Of a stretch of 64,000 bases of DNA, positions 36,972 through 47,120 are shown in pieces (position 1 is the stretch's first letter; each line of letters starts with the position of its first letter). Position numbers and translations under genes: made by a program. The DNA lies in assembly GCA_902579925.1 (NCBI GenBank), contig CACHIS010000005.1, positions 1-64,000 on the forward strand, read 5' to 3'. The notes under the pieces are model-generated. The model did not search any database and had not been told where the DNA came from. It was given only the letters and a program-made list of their open reading frames with translations. Origin of the DNA: an uncultured Pelagibacteraceae bacterium. GTDB taxonomy: Bacteria > Pseudomonadota > Alphaproteobacteria > Pelagibacterales > Pelagibacteraceae.

Positions 36972-39142
36972 CAAATCGACCTTTCAGTAGATGTAACATT
37001 AAATGCCTCTATAATATCGTTTTTTTGGAAATCCATATAATCCTTCACTGTTATTCCACATTCTTGTCCAATGTTAACCTGCTTTACCTGATTTTTTTCC
37101 CTGAATATAGTTGAGACTTTTCCTGTATGAATAATAATTCCATCTCGGATAATCCTTATATCAGAAGTGTTATTTATTTCACCATCAGTTATCTTTAAGC
37201 CTGCTACCTTTCCAGCTCCTGATACTTTGAAAATTTCCAAAATTTGAGCTGATCCAATCACTTTTTCTTCAACATCTGGAGTTAACAATCCTGACATCCT
37301 CTTTTTAATATAATCTAAAACTTCATAAATAATATTGTATGAAGAAATTTTTATATTTTCATTTTCAGCAAGCTTTTTTGCTTCCTTACTGGGTTTTACA
37401 TTAAATGCTATTAATACTGCATTAGAAGCTTTAGCTAAAGTAACATCTGTTTCTGTCACTATTCCTATATCGGCTAAAATTATTTTAGCTTTAACTTCTT
37501 CATGTTTGATTTGATTTATTGCATTTTTAATCGCTTCAGATGAACCATGGACATCTGATTTAATTATCATATTTAGTTCTTTCGATAAATTATTATTAAA
37601 TGCTGATTCTTGTGTTGCAAAGGTAAGAGGATTTTGGTTTTCTTTTTTTTCCTGAGCTCTTGTCTCACTCAAAGTTTTTACTTCTTTCTCATTTTCAAAT
37701 ACAATAAAATCATCTCCAGATTTTGATGCACCATTAATTCCTAAGATTTCTATAGGTGTTGAGGGAAAAGCTTCATTTATATTTTCACCTTTATCATTGA
37801 CTATAGCTCTGATTTTTCCCCATTTTAAACCACTAACAAAAAAATCACCTTTTTTAAGTGTTCCATTAGTTACAATTATATTTACAACTGGCCCTTTACC
37901 TGAGTCAATTTTCGACTCAAGTACAATACCGGTGGCCTTTGAATCATAATCCGTTTTTAGATCTAAAATTTCTGCTTGAAGAATGATTGACTCAATAAGC
38001 TTATCTAGATTCTTTTTTGTTTTGGTAGAAATTTCTACCATTAAAGTATCACCGGACAAATCCTCCGAAATTAACTCATGTTCTAACAATTGATTTTTAA
38101 TTTTCTCAGGATCAGCCTCAGGTAAATCACATTTATTTATGGCTACTACAATTGGAACATTTGCAGCTTTAGCATGTTTAATTGACTCTATAGTTTGAGG
38201 TTTCACACCATCATCTGCTGCAACCACTAGCACAACCACATCAGTTAGTTTTGATCCTCTTGCTCTCATTTCAGTAAATGCAGCATGGCCTGGAGTATCT
38301 ATAAACGTCAATTTATTTCCCTGACTTTCAATCTGATATGCTCCAACGTGTTGTGTTATTCCCCCAAACTCACCTGAAACTACGTTTGTACTTCTCAAAA
38401 CATCTAATAATGAAGTTTTGCCGTGATCAACATGTCCCATAACAGTAACTATTGGAGGTCTATTTTTTAAGTTTTCAGTTCTTGAAGCTTTAATCTTCTG
38501 AATTATTTCTTCCGCTTTTTCTTCTCTAATTGGATTATGACCGAATTCTTTTACCAGGAATTCTGCTGTATCAGCTGCCAAAGTTTGGTTGATTGTAACT
38601 GAAACGCCCATGCCAAAAAGATACTTTATTACATTACTAGATTGCTCCGCCATTCTATTAGCCAACTCTCTTACAGTAATAGCTTCTGGGATATTGATAT
38701 CTCTTTTAATTGGCTTTAAATCCTCTTTTCGTAGATCTTTATTTTGATTTTTGCTCTCTTTTTCTCTGGCTCTTTTAACAGATGCTAAACTTCTTTCACG
38801 TGCTTCAATCTCATCACTCAATGCTCTAGATACTGTTAACTTTACTTCTCTTTTTTTAGTTCCTATTTTGTTTTTTTTGTCTTTTAAACTACCTTCATCT
38901 TTTAATCTTCTTGTAGCTCTTTGCTCCGCAAGTTTTCTTTTTTCAAAATCCCCAGTGGTTCCTTGCTTTTTGGTAGGTAAAATTGGTTTATTAGGTCTAA
39001 ATGAAGTAGCTTTTTTTACAATTTTATTTTGTGGTTTTCCTGTTAATTCCGGTTTATTCTTGTAAGAATTTAATTCCCCAAAATTTTTTTCTAATTTTTT
39101 GGGTTTCCCAGAAATTGTTAATTTTATTTTTTTGTTTTCCAT
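36971..39142 (-). CDS. infB: Translation initiation factor IF-2
   Basis: GTPase of 723 aa that delivers fMet-tRNA. The Lys-rich N-terminal domain precedes the IF2 N-terminal helical region ([20 protein letters not shown]), then the G domain with GHVDHGKT (residues 236-243), DTPGHAAF and NKCDLP. I chose the ATG at 39142 (MENKKIKLT), preceded by GAGAGATGGGAC. A start at 39181 would give 13 more residues but overlap nusA. Confidence 0.96.
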   Translation of the reverse strand: MENKKIKLTISGKPKKLEKNFGELNSYKNKPELTGKPQNKIVKKATSFRPNKPILPTKKQGTTGDFEKRKLAEQRATRRLKDEGSLKDKKNKIGTKKREVKLTVSRALSDEIEARERSLASVKRAREKESKNQNKDLRKEDLKPIKRDINIPEAITVRELANRMAEQSSNVIKYLFGMGVSVTINQTLAADTAEFLVKEFGHNPIREEKAEEIIQKIKASRTENLKNRPPIVTVMGHVDHGKTSLLDVLRSTNVVSGEFGGITQHVGAYQIESQGNKLTFIDTPGHAAFTEMRARGSKLTDVVVLVVAADDGVKPQTIESIKHAKAANVPIVVAINKCDLPEADPEKIKNQLLEHELISEDLSGDTLMVEISTKTKKNLDKLIESIILQAEILDLKTDYDSKATGIVLESKIDSGKGPVVNIIVTNGTLKKGDFFVSGLKWGKIRAIVNDKGENINEAFPSTPIEILGINGASKSGDDFIVFENEKEVKTLSETRAQEKKENQNPLTFATQESAFNNNLSKELNMIIKSDVHGSSEAIKNAINQIKHEEVKAKIILADIGIVTETDVTLAKASNAVLIAFNVKPSKEAKKLAENENIKISSYNIIYEVLDYIKKRMSGLLTPDVEEKVIGSAQILEIFKVSGAGKVAGLKITDGEINNTSDIRIIRDGIIIHTGKVSTIFREKNQVKQVNIGQECGITVKDYMDFQKNDIIEAFNVTSTERSI

Positions 39143-39152
39143 GTCCCATCTC

Positions 39153-40706
39153 TCAATTTTTATAAACAATATTTCTTGCATTCATTATCAATGAGTCTGC
39201 TTCTTCTTTTGTTAGTGCAAAATCCTCTAAATATCCCTCTATTTTTACTTTAGAACCTTTAATAATGTCATATCCCCCTGTCAATTCATCTGATGCTAAA
39301 TCGGCAAAATCCTCTAAACGTAAGATCTTTTTTTCACCTAACGTTACAAGCATACCAGGAGTTAAGCCTTTCAAGTTTATCAAAGGTTCATCAAGCCCAA
39401 GCTCTTTAATTCTTTTGGATATATCCTCTTGATCTTTCTCGTGAAACTCTTTTGCTCTTTCAATAAGAGCTTTTGCTGTTTCTTCTTCTATACCCTCAAT
39501 TTTAAGTAAATTTTCAACAGAACTATCTTTAATGTCATCAATTGTTGAAAATCCCTCAGCGACCAATAGCTGACCTAGTGTTTCATCTAATTCAAGATTT
39601 TTTACAAAGTTTTCAGTTTTCTCCTTAAACTCAAGTTGTCTTTTATCAGAGTCCTCTTTATCGGTCATGATATTTATTTCATAATTAAGAAGTTTTGTTG
39701 CTAATCTAACATTTTGACCTCTTCTTCCGATAGCCTTACTTAAATTTTCCTCAGTTAATATTACATCTAATTTCTTTCTTTCTGTATCAACGTTAACTCT
39801 TAAAACTTCTGCTGGTGAAAGTGAATTTGACACTAATACAGCTTGATCCTCGGACCAGTTTACAATATCGATCTTTTCACCTTGAAGCTCATTTACTACA
39901 GCCTGAACTCTTGAACCTCGCATACCAACACATGCACCAACTGGATCAAGAGATGCATCGACTGCTTTGACACAGATTTTTGCTCTACTTCCAGGATCTC
40001 TTGAAGAAGATTTTATTTCTATCAGACCATCATATATTTCGGGCACTTCTTGAATAAAAAGTTTTTCCATAAACTTTGGGTGTGCTCTCGATAGAAAAAT
40101 TTGCTGCCCTCTTTGTTCTCTTCTTACGTCAAAACAGTATGCTTTAATCCTATCACCTGCTTTTATAATTTCTCTTGGTATAAGCTCATTTTTTTGAATA
40201 ATCGCCTCAGTCCTTCCTAAATCAACAATCACATTTCCAAATTCTAATCTTTTGACAATTCCACTTAAAATAGTGTCCTTTTTATCGACATAATCATTAA
40301 ATTGTTTATCTCTCTCAGCTTCTCTAACACTTGAATTTATAACTTGTTTTGCAATTTGTGCAGCTATTCTTCCAAAATCAAAAGTTGGCAAAGGTTGTAA
40401 AACCTCATCACCTATAGATTTTTCTTTATTTATTTCACTAAGGTTTATTGCATCCTCTAATTTTATTTCTGTATTAGAATTCTCTGGATTTTCAGTAACG
40501 ACCAACTTTCTAAAAATCTGTATATCTCCATTGTCTCTATTTATTGAAACTTTAATTTCATTATCTTGTCCGAATTTTGATTTTGCAGCTTTTGCAATGC
40601 CTGTTTCCATTGAATTAATTATTAGCTCTTTATCTATAGATTTCTCCAAAGCGACAGCTTCAGCGATTCTTAATAATTCAAGTTTATCTGCTCTCTTATT
40701 TAACAT
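39153..40706 (-). CDS. nusA: Transcription termination/antitermination factor NusA
   Basis: Protein of 517 aa. The N-terminal RNAP-binding domain (residues 1-125), S1 domain (SGIVKRLEFGNVIVDLG), and two KH domains (VDASLDPVGACVGMRGSRV and the IGRRGQNVRLA motif) are in order, followed by two acidic C-terminal repeats with helix-hairpin-helix pattern (IEEETAKALIERA). rimP, usually upstream, is absent; the 96-bp spacer holds the metK terminator instead. Confidence 0.96.
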   Translation of the reverse strand: MLNKRADKLELLRIAEAVALEKSIDKELIINSMETGIAKAAKSKFGQDNEIKVSINRDNGDIQIFRKLVVTENPENSNTEIKLEDAINLSEINKEKSIGDEVLQPLPTFDFGRIAAQIAKQVINSSVREAERDKQFNDYVDKKDTILSGIVKRLEFGNVIVDLGRTEAIIQKNELIPREIIKAGDRIKAYCFDVRREQRGQQIFLSRAHPKFMEKLFIQEVPEIYDGLIEIKSSSRDPGSRAKICVKAVDASLDPVGACVGMRGSRVQAVVNELQGEKIDIVNWSEDQAVLVSNSLSPAEVLRVNVDTERKKLDVILTEENLSKAIGRRGQNVRLATKLLNYEINIMTDKEDSDKRQLEFKEKTENFVKNLELDETLGQLLVAEGFSTIDDIKDSSVENLLKIEGIEEETAKALIERAKEFHEKDQEDISKRIKELGLDEPLINLKGLTPGMLVTLGEKKILRLEDFADLASDELTGGYDIIKGSKVKIEGYLEDFALTKEEADSLIMNARNIVYKN

Positions 40707-40720
40707 TTTTATTTAATCCA

Positions 40721-40746
40721 AAAAAAAATGGGCATATGCCCATTTT
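40721..40746 (-). terminator. Rho-independent terminator of metK
   Basis: Perfect 22-bp palindrome AAAATGGGCAT / ATGCCCATTTT at 40725-40746 with a strong GGGC/GCCC core. On the minus strand it is followed by T9, ending at 40720. It is 57 bases past the metK stop and 15 before nusA, so it separates the two transcripts. Confidence 0.92.
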
Positions 40747-40802
40747 GAAAGTTCAACAAAGTTACTGCAATATAATAAAGTTTTTTCTGAATTCAACTCA
40801 AA

Positions 40803-41972
40803 CTATTTAGAAAAAATACCTATTTTATCTGTTTTTTCCCAAGAAAATGAACCATTATCTTCAGGTATTCTTCCAAAATGTCCATAAGCAGAGGTTTTTT
40901 CATAAATAGGTTTATTCAAATTTAACATTTCTCTTATTCCTCTCGGGCTTAAGTCAAAGTTATCATTAATCTTTTTTAAGACAAATTTATTTTTTTCTAA
41001 ATCTTTATCAAATAAATCTACATAAATAGATAGTGGTTTTGAAACACCAATTGCATATGCAAGTTGGATCAAACATTTGTCGGCAATTTTTGAACCAACA
41101 ATATTTTTAGCAATATATCTAGCTGCATATGCAGCTGATCTATCAACTTTAGTGGGGTCTTTACCTGAAAAAGCTCCTCCTCCATGAGGAGCAGCGCCAC
41201 CATAAGTATCAACTATAATTTTTCTTCCAGTTAGACCACAATCTCCATCTGGACCACCTATTACAAATTTACCGGTAGGGTTTATGTAAAATTCATCCTC
41301 ATTAAAATGTTTGAGAAAATTCTCAGGAATTGACTTCAACATATAAGGTCTCAACAAATCTTTAACTTGATTTTGATTCACGTCAGCTGAATGTTGTGAA
41401 GAAATCACTACTGATTTTACTTTTGAAGGTTTTCCATCAATATATTCAAAAGTTACTTGGCTTTTAGAGTCTGGTTCAATATTTTTTAATTTTCCAGATT
41501 TTCTATCTTCGGCCATTAATTTTAAAATTTTATGGGAATAATGAATTGGTGCTGGCATTAAAACATCTGTCTCGTTACACGCATAACCAAACATAATACC
41601 TTGATCTCCTGCTCCCTCATCTTTATTGCCTAATGAATCCACACCCATTGCTATATCAGCAGATTGAGAATGCAAATGACTTTCAATTTTGGTGGCTTCT
41701 TTCCATGTAAAACCCTTTTGATCATATCCAATATCTTTAATACAATCTCTTACTTTTTCTATTAATTCATTTTTTTTTATTTCAGGTCCTCTTACTTCGC
41801 CAGCTAGCACAACTTTATTTGTAGTTGTTAATGTTTCGCACGCTACTCTTGCATATGGATCTACAGAAATATAACTGTCAACAACCATATCTGAAATTCT
41901 ATCTGAAACTTTATCTGGATGACCTTCTGAAACTGACTCACTTGTAAAAAGATAGTTTTTTAAATTACTCAT
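40803..41972 (-). CDS. metK: S-adenosylmethionine synthetase
   Basis: Forms SAM from ATP and methionine; 389 aa. Motifs [18 protein letters not shown] at the N terminus, [12 protein letters not shown], and the phosphate-binding [19 protein letters not shown] are intact. It overlaps lnt by 8 nt on the minus strand and ends before a strong terminator. Confidence 0.97.
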   Translation of the reverse strand: MSNLKNYLFTSESVSEGHPDKVSDRISDMVVDSYISVDPYARVACETLTTTNKVVLAGEVRGPEIKKNELIEKVRDCIKDIGYDQKGFTWKEATKIESHLHSQSADIAMGVDSLGNKDEGAGDQGIMFGYACNETDVLMPAPIHYSHKILKLMAEDRKSGKLKNIEPDSKSQVTFEYIDGKPSKVKSVVISSQHSADVNQNQVKDLLRPYMLKSIPENFLKHFNEDEFYINPTGKFVIGGPDGDCGLTGRKIIVDTYGGAAPHGGGAFSGKDPTKVDRSAAYAARYIAKNIVGSKIADKCLIQLAYAIGVSKPLSIYVDLFDKDLEKNKFVLKKINDNFDLSPRGIREMLNLNKPIYEKTSAYGHFGRIPEDNGSFSWEKTDKIGIFSK

Positions 41973-43518
41973 TTTTAAGTTTATTAAATGAAAATATCAA
42001 AAAAATATACAATAAAATTATTAATCCAAATATTTTATTTCCATATCGTAAAAAAATTGTAGATTTGATTTTCTTAGATTCAACAAAGTCGATGAAATCT
42101 GATCTGTTTAAATCTACTTGTTTTTCAACTACCCCCAAGGGATTAACTATTGCCGTAATTCCATTATTAGATGATCTCAAAACATACTTTCCACTTTCGA
42201 TAGCTCTGTAAATACTGTGAATGAAGTGTTGCTTAGGACCTACAGAATTACCAAACCAACCATCTTCTGAAATATTGATTATATAATCAAAATCATTATC
42301 TCTAAAAATTCTTCCAGAATAAATAATTTCATAACAAATTAAGGGTAATATTTTTAAGGAAAAATTTTTTTGATTTATTTCCATAATATCTCTTACTTTA
42401 CCATTAGAGTAAGATTGATAATTATTAGTAATTGTTTTAATGCCAATTTTTTTAAGAATTTTCTCAAATGGTAAAAACTCACCAAAAGGAACTAAATTAA
42501 CTTTATTATATGAATTTATTAAATTTAAATCATGATCAAAAAGCGAAAATGAGTTAAAATACTTTAATGTTTGGTCCTCTTTAGATTTACTGTCAATTCC
42601 TAGGATTATTAGATGATTTTCATTAAAAGCTTTATTAAATATCTCTTTATATTGTGCCAATTCTTCCTGAAAAATACCTGGTAATATACCTTCTGGCCAA
42701 ATAAATATTACTTTTTCATTCTCCGGGGGAGAACTTATCTTAATTAAATCTTCTATGCCTTGGATTGGATCAACATCATTGTAAAACCTATCTATGCTAA
42801 TATTTGAGCTAATTATTCTTATTTTGAACTCATGTTTGTTTATCTTTTCATCATTAAATTTTTTAAATTTTTGAGACCCAAAAGCATAAAATGAAATTGT
42901 GATAATAAGGAAAGCAATAAAAACACCAGCATCTTTTTTTTTTTTACTCAAAATTATTAAAGATGGGCTTGTGAAGAGTGAGATACAAAAAAGATTAAAG
43001 CTGTAAGTACCAATAATTGATGTGATATTCAAAACTTCAAGCTGATTGGAAAAACTATAAGCAATTAAATTCCATGGAAATCCTGTTAAAATTGATCCTC
43101 TGAAAAACTCTATTATTGCAAAAGTAATACTAAAAAGAAAAAATGAGCTGAGTTTTTTTTTAGGTTTCAAAATTATGAATAAATATGAAATCAATCCATA
43201 AAATAAACTTAAAAATCCTGGAATTAAAATAATTGTTAAGGGTATCAGGAACTTAAAATTTTCGTCAAACGTTAGTGATATTGGAATCCAATATAAATTA
43301 CTAACAAAGTATCCAAATCCAAAAAACCAACCATAAATAAAGAAAATTTTTTTATTTTTATTTTCTGGAAGTTTTTTTACTAAGAAAATGTAAAATAAAC
43401 TTAAGGTTAAAAAATTTATGATGAAATAATTTAATGGTGGAAGACTCAAAGAAGTTAATAATCCTAAAGAAATTAGAAATATTACCTCAATATAAAATTT
43501 TTTTTTCGAATTAATCAA
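41965..43518 (-). CDS. lnt: Apolipoprotein N-acyltransferase
   Basis: Third enzyme of lipoprotein maturation, 517 aa. About six N-terminal transmembrane helices precede the nitrilase-like periplasmic domain with Glu in WPEGILPG, Lys in [16 protein letters not shown] and Cys in [10 protein letters not shown]; a C-terminal helix follows. All three catalytic residues are present. Substrates in this window include LptM and a BON lipoprotein. It overlaps ybeY and metK by 8 nt. Confidence 0.95.
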   Translation of the reverse strand: MINSKKKFYIEVIFLISLGLLTSLSLPPLNYFIINFLTLSLFYIFLVKKLPENKNKKIFFIYGWFFGFGYFVSNLYWIPISLTFDENFKFLIPLTIILIPGFLSLFYGLISYLFIILKPKKKLSSFFLFSITFAIIEFFRGSILTGFPWNLIAYSFSNQLEVLNITSIIGTYSFNLFCISLFTSPSLIILSKKKKDAGVFIAFLIITISFYAFGSQKFKKFNDEKINKHEFKIRIISSNISIDRFYNDVDPIQGIEDLIKISSPPENEKVIFIWPEGILPGIFQEELAQYKEIFNKAFNENHLIILGIDSKSKEDQTLKYFNSFSLFDHDLNLINSYNKVNLVPFGEFLPFEKILKKIGIKTITNNYQSYSNGKVRDIMEINQKNFSLKILPLICYEIIYSGRIFRDNDFDYIINISEDGWFGNSVGPKQHFIHSIYRAIESGKYVLRSSNNGITAIVNPLGVVEKQVDLNRSDFIDFVESKKIKSTIFLRYGNKIFGLIILLYIFLIFSFNKLKNE

Positions 43519-43972
43519 TTTTCAACTTTACTGAATTATATAAAAAATTCTCTCTTCTTAGCATCTTAGAATAATCTTTGTTTTTTATATGATCGAAACC
43601 TAACAAATGAAGATAACCGTGTATGAATATCTTAACAACCTTATTTTTAAATAATCTTAATTCTTGTGATTTTGGTTTATCTAAATAATTATAACTAATT
43701 ATTATATCCCCTAAAAAAGTATTTTTTGAAATTTTAATTTTTGTGCTTGCTGGAAAGGAAAGCACATCAGTAGACTTATTTTTGTTTCTAAAAATTTTAT
43801 TGAGTTTTTTGATATTTTTATTATTTGATAGCAGTAAGTTAAGAGATACTTTTTTATTTAAAAACTGATATTTTTTTGGAAATGATTTACATACTTTTTT
43901 AAAAAAGAGACTTTGATTTTTAAGTCTTTTTGACCAAGCCTTCTCCTCTGAGAAGACATTAACTTTTATCAT
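43511..43972 (-). CDS. ybeY: Endoribonuclease YbeY (rRNA maturation)
   Basis: Zinc-dependent protein of 153 aa for 16S rRNA 3'-end processing and ribosome quality control. The UPF0054 zinc site is readable as HGYLHLLGFDH (His, His, His). It overlaps phoH by 14 nt and lnt by 8, keeping the phoH-ybeY-lnt order, although corC is missing between ybeY and lnt. Confidence 0.95.
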   Translation of the reverse strand: MIKVNVFSEEKAWSKRLKNQSLFFKKVCKSFPKKYQFLNKKVSLNLLLSNNKNIKKLNKIFRNKNKSTDVLSFPASTKIKISKNTFLGDIIISYNYLDKPKSQELRLFKNKVVKIFIHGYLHLLGFDHIKNKDYSKMLRRENFLYNSVKLKID

Positions 43973-44960
43973 TATTTGAGTATGCTTTTACTATTTTTGA
44001 TACTAATGGATGTCTAACAACATCAGAATGATCAAAATCAACTATTGATATTTCTTTTAAATGACCCAATAATTCTTTGGATCTAACTAAGCCAGACATA
44101 TTTTTATTTTGCAGATCTATTTGGGTAGGATCTCCGTTAACAACAATTTTTGAATTCTCTCCTATACGAGTTAAAAACATTTTAATTTGCGTATCAGTAG
44201 CATTTTGAGCTTCATCTAAGATTGCAAAAGAGTTTTTCAATGTTCGACCTCTCATAAATGCTAATGGAGCTATCTCTATGTCACCAATCTCAATCATTCT
44301 CTGTATTTTTTCAAAGTCAAAAAGATCATATAAAGAATCGTATAAAGGTCTGAGATACGGATCAACTTTTTCTTTCATATCCCCGGGTAAAAAACCTAAA
44401 CGCTCTCCTGCCTCGACTGCTGGCCTTGATAAAATTATTCTTTCAATTTTTTTTTCTAGCAGCATCGTTAAGCCTACTGCAACTGCTAAAAAAGTTTTTC
44501 CAGTTCCTGCTGGTCCTGCAGAAATAATTATATCACTTTCCCTTAAGGCTCTTACATAACTTTTTTGTCTCTCTGATCTAGGGATTATAGATTTTTTTGG
44601 TGTTTTTATTATGTCTGTAATATTATTTTTTTTTATTTTTTCATTTATCATAAATTTATCAACAGAAGAGAGTATATCTTTAATTTCTATACTCCCATTA
44701 TTTATGAACTGATTAGCTAAAAATTGAATTGCATTTTTAACTTTTTCATTAGTTTGGGGATTTGACTTAATCAAAATTGAATTTCCTCTAGAATAAAGAC
44801 TACATTTAGTGATTTTTTCCAATTCTTTCAGATTTTTGTTAAATTCACCAACAACTCCCATTAATAAGTCATTGTCATGAAATATAACACTTAAAGAATT
44901 GTTGTCTGAATAAACAAATTTTAAAGACTGGACAATATTCTTTTTTATTATACTGCTCAA
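43959..44960 (-). CDS. phoH: PhoH-family ATPase
   Basis: Protein of 333 aa. An N-terminal KH-like part precedes the PhoH ATPase with Walker A GPAGTGKTF and the Walker-B region FAILDEAQNATDTQIKMFLTRIG, then the NGDPTQIDL motif. PhoH proteins are putative RNA helicases often coupled with YbeY in RNA metabolism. It follows miaB by 3 bp on the minus strand. Confidence 0.93.
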   Translation of the reverse strand: MSSIIKKNIVQSLKFVYSDNNSLSVIFHDNDLLMGVVGEFNKNLKELEKITKCSLYSRGNSILIKSNPQTNEKVKNAIQFLANQFINNGSIEIKDILSSVDKFMINEKIKKNNITDIIKTPKKSIIPRSERQKSYVRALRESDIIISAGPAGTGKTFLAVAVGLTMLLEKKIERIILSRPAVEAGERLGFLPGDMKEKVDPYLRPLYDSLYDLFDFEKIQRMIEIGDIEIAPLAFMRGRTLKNSFAILDEAQNATDTQIKMFLTRIGENSKIVVNGDPTQIDLQNKNMSGLVRSKELLGHLKEISIVDFDHSDVVRHPLVSKIVKAYSNNDKS

Positions 44961-44963
44961 ATT

Positions 44964-46292
44964 TTACGCAACCTTTTTCTTTGAAATGTTTATTAATTCA
45001 CCAAATAACGAATTCCTATTACTATCATTTATTTTAACTTTAACAATTTTTCCAATATCATCTTGTTTGCCATTAAAAAAAACTGGTGTCATGTGCTCAG
45101 ATCTCCCAAAAGCTTTAGTTTTATCCTCTGTTAAATTTTCAACTAATACGTCAACAGTATGATTTCTTAAAGATTTGTTAGTTTTGATCTGATTTTCCGA
45201 TAATAATTTTTGAATTATTTCTAATCTTTTTATGGAGATTTCTTTATCTATGATTTTTAAATTTTCTGCAACTGTTCCTGGTCTTGGACTAAAAATAAAT
45301 GAGTAAGAATTTATAAAATTAATTTTTTTTATTAGATCTATTGTGTCCTTAAAATCTTGATTATTTTCACCTGGGTATCCTATTATAAAATCACTTGAAA
45401 ATTCAATGTGGGGATTTATTTGTTTTAATTTCTCAAATATTTTTAAATACTCTTTAATATTATGATTTCTATTCATTGATTTTAATATTTTGTTAGATCC
45501 ACTTTGAACTGGTAAATGAATTAATGGCATTAATTTTTTTGAGCTTTTATAAACTTCAATTAAATCTACAGACATGTCATTTGGGTGGGATGTTGTATAT
45601 CTAATTCTTTTTACTTTAGATAATTTTTCAATCTCTAAAATCAAATTTGATAATTTATTGTTATTATAATTATAAGCATTTACATTTTGCCCTAGTAAAA
45701 TTATTTCTTTTGTACCATTATCTGCTAAGTATTTAGCCTCATCTAATATTTGGTTAATCGGACGAGAATATTCTGGTCCCCGAGTATATGGTACAACACA
45801 AAAATGACAAAACTTATCACACCCTTCTTGAATTGTTAAAAATGATGAAACTTTACTGAAATTATTTTTAATTTTACTTAAGTATTCAAATTTTGAAACT
45901 ACATCAAATTCGGTCTCTTCTATTTTTTTTTTTTCTTTAATAAAATTTAATATTGTGTGATTAATTTTATGGTACGACTGAGGGCCAATAATAAGATCAA
46001 TATATGGTTCTCTTTTAAGCATCTCTTGATTTTCTGCCTGTGCAACGCAACCTGTGATGATAACTAAAGGTTTTTTTTTAAATCTAAATATTTTTTTTAC
46101 TCTTCCTATTTCATGGTAAACTTTTTCTTTAGCTTTATCTCTTATATGGCAAGTATTTAATAAATAACAATCAGCATTCTCATAAATATTAGTTTTTTCA
46201 AAACCAATTTTTTTAACTGAGTCAAATATTCTATTTGAGTCATATTCATTCATTTGACAGCCAAAAGTTTTAATAAAAATTTTTTGCAACAT
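44964..46292 (-). CDS. miaB: tRNA-2-methylthio-N6-isopentenyladenosine synthase
   Basis: Radical-SAM methylthiotransferase of 442 aa acting on A37 of tRNAs. The N-terminal 4Fe-4S domain has TFGCQMNEYDS, the second and third Cys (LLNTCHIRDKA, TGCVAQAE), the radical-SAM motif CDKFCHFCVVPY, and the C-terminal TRAM domain. It follows fur by one base. Confidence 0.96.
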   Translation of the reverse strand: MLQKIFIKTFGCQMNEYDSNRIFDSVKKIGFEKTNIYENADCYLLNTCHIRDKAKEKVYHEIGRVKKIFRFKKKPLVIITGCVAQAENQEMLKREPYIDLIIGPQSYHKINHTILNFIKEKKKIEETEFDVVSKFEYLSKIKNNFSKVSSFLTIQEGCDKFCHFCVVPYTRGPEYSRPINQILDEAKYLADNGTKEIILLGQNVNAYNYNNNKLSNLILEIEKLSKVKRIRYTTSHPNDMSVDLIEVYKSSKKLMPLIHLPVQSGSNKILKSMNRNHNIKEYLKIFEKLKQINPHIEFSSDFIIGYPGENNQDFKDTIDLIKKINFINSYSFIFSPRPGTVAENLKIIDKEISIKRLEIIQKLLSENQIKTNKSLRNHTVDVLVENLTEDKTKAFGRSEHMTPVFFNGKQDDIGKIVKVKINDSNRNSLFGELINISKKKVA

Positions 46293-46293
46293 A

Positions 46294-46725
46294 TTATTGG
46301 GATTTTTTTTTCACCCCATATAACTCTAATTTATGGTCAACTAAATTATATCCATATTTTTCAGCAACTTTTTTCTGAAGTTTTTCAATTTCATCATCTA
46401 CAAATTCTATGATTTCACCTGTCTTGATGTCGATTAAATGATCATGATGACTTTCAATCATCGCCTCATATCTTGCTTTACCACCTTTAAAATCATGTTT
46501 GGTAAGTATTCCAGCTTCTTCAAATAGTTTTACTGTTCTATAAACAGTTGCAATACTTATTTTAGGATCGATTTTTGAAACTCTACTATATAATTCATCT
46601 ACATCAGGATGATCAGACTCGCCATACTCAGCTTTAGACTCTGAGATTACTTTTGCGATAATTCGTCTTTGATCAGTTAACTTCACTCCTTTGGATAAAC
46701 ATTTTTGTTCTATACTTTCTGACAT
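46294..46725 (-). CDS. fur: Fur-family transcriptional regulator
   Basis: Protein of 143 aa of the Fur/Mur type. The DNA-binding part is LTDQRRIIAKVISES ... ISIATVYRTVKLFEEAGIL, the metal site has ESHHDHLIDIKTGEIIEF. It lacks the HHH of Irr. In alphaproteobacteria this position (between tsaB and miaB) belongs to Fur/Mur, often manganese-responsive. It is the second Fur-family regulator here besides irr. Confidence 0.93.
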   Translation of the reverse strand: MSESIEQKCLSKGVKLTDQRRIIAKVISESKAEYGESDHPDVDELYSRVSKIDPKISIATVYRTVKLFEEAGILTKHDFKGGKARYEAMIESHHDHLIDIKTGEIIEFVDDEIEKLQKKVAEKYGYNLVDHKLELYGVKKKSQ

Positions 46726-46733
46726 ATCTAATT

Positions 46734-47120
46734 TTAACTTATATAAATAGGATTAATCAAATTTTTTTTAGTCTTAAATTTATCACATAGATTGGGTATA
46801 TTTTCGTGTTTAAGTTCAATTTCCCCTTTAAAATCGTCAAAGCTGAAACAATAATAATCTATTTTTTTAATCACATGAATAGCTTTGATTGTAGATAACG
46901 CATTTCGAATTCCTGCAAAACTTCCAGGACCTCTATTTATATAAATGGACTCAATGTCATTAAAATTTAGATTATTTTTTTTTAAAAAATCAGTTATTAG
47001 TATAATTAACTTATCATAATTGGTTTTACTATTTTCATGAGTAACATTATAAATAACATTATTAGTGATGATCATTAAAAAAATATTATCTTTTGCAGCA
47101 TCAATTATTAATTTACTCAT
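46734..47120 (-). CDS. tsaB: Short TsaB-like tRNA threonylcarbamoyladenosine protein
   Basis: ASKHA-fold protein for t6A synthesis, here only 128 aa versus about 210-230 in most bacteria. The conserved GRGPGSFAGIRNALSTIKAI-like segment is present as INRGPGSFAGIRNALST. The N-terminal beta strand is MSKLIIDAAKDNIF, and the H-x-E motif has become NYDKL. I start at the ATG 47120, since the eight earlier codons lie in a weak extension. Context (tsaB-fur-miaB) supports the call. The start overlaps the divergent deacetylase start by 53 bp. Confidence 0.78.
   Translation of the reverse strand: MSKLIIDAAKDNIFLMIITNNVIYNVTHENSKTNYDKLIILITDFLKKNNLNFNDIESIYINRGPGSFAGIRNALSTIKAIHVIKKIDYYCFSFDDFKGEIELKHENIPNLCDKFKTKKNLINPIYIS

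Noticed and set aside
38751-39065. 104-codon plus-strand ORF opposite infB
   Set aside because: Mirror of the Lys/Glu-rich N-terminal domain of IF-2; no independent support.
36971-39181. Longer infB start at 39181
   Set aside because: It overlaps nusA by 29 nt and the extra residues do not resemble IF-2; ATG 39142 gives the typical basic start.
40707-40802. SAM riboswitch near metK
   Set aside because: The hairpin is downstream of metK on the minus strand, followed by T9, so it is a terminator. metK itself overlaps lnt and has no leader.
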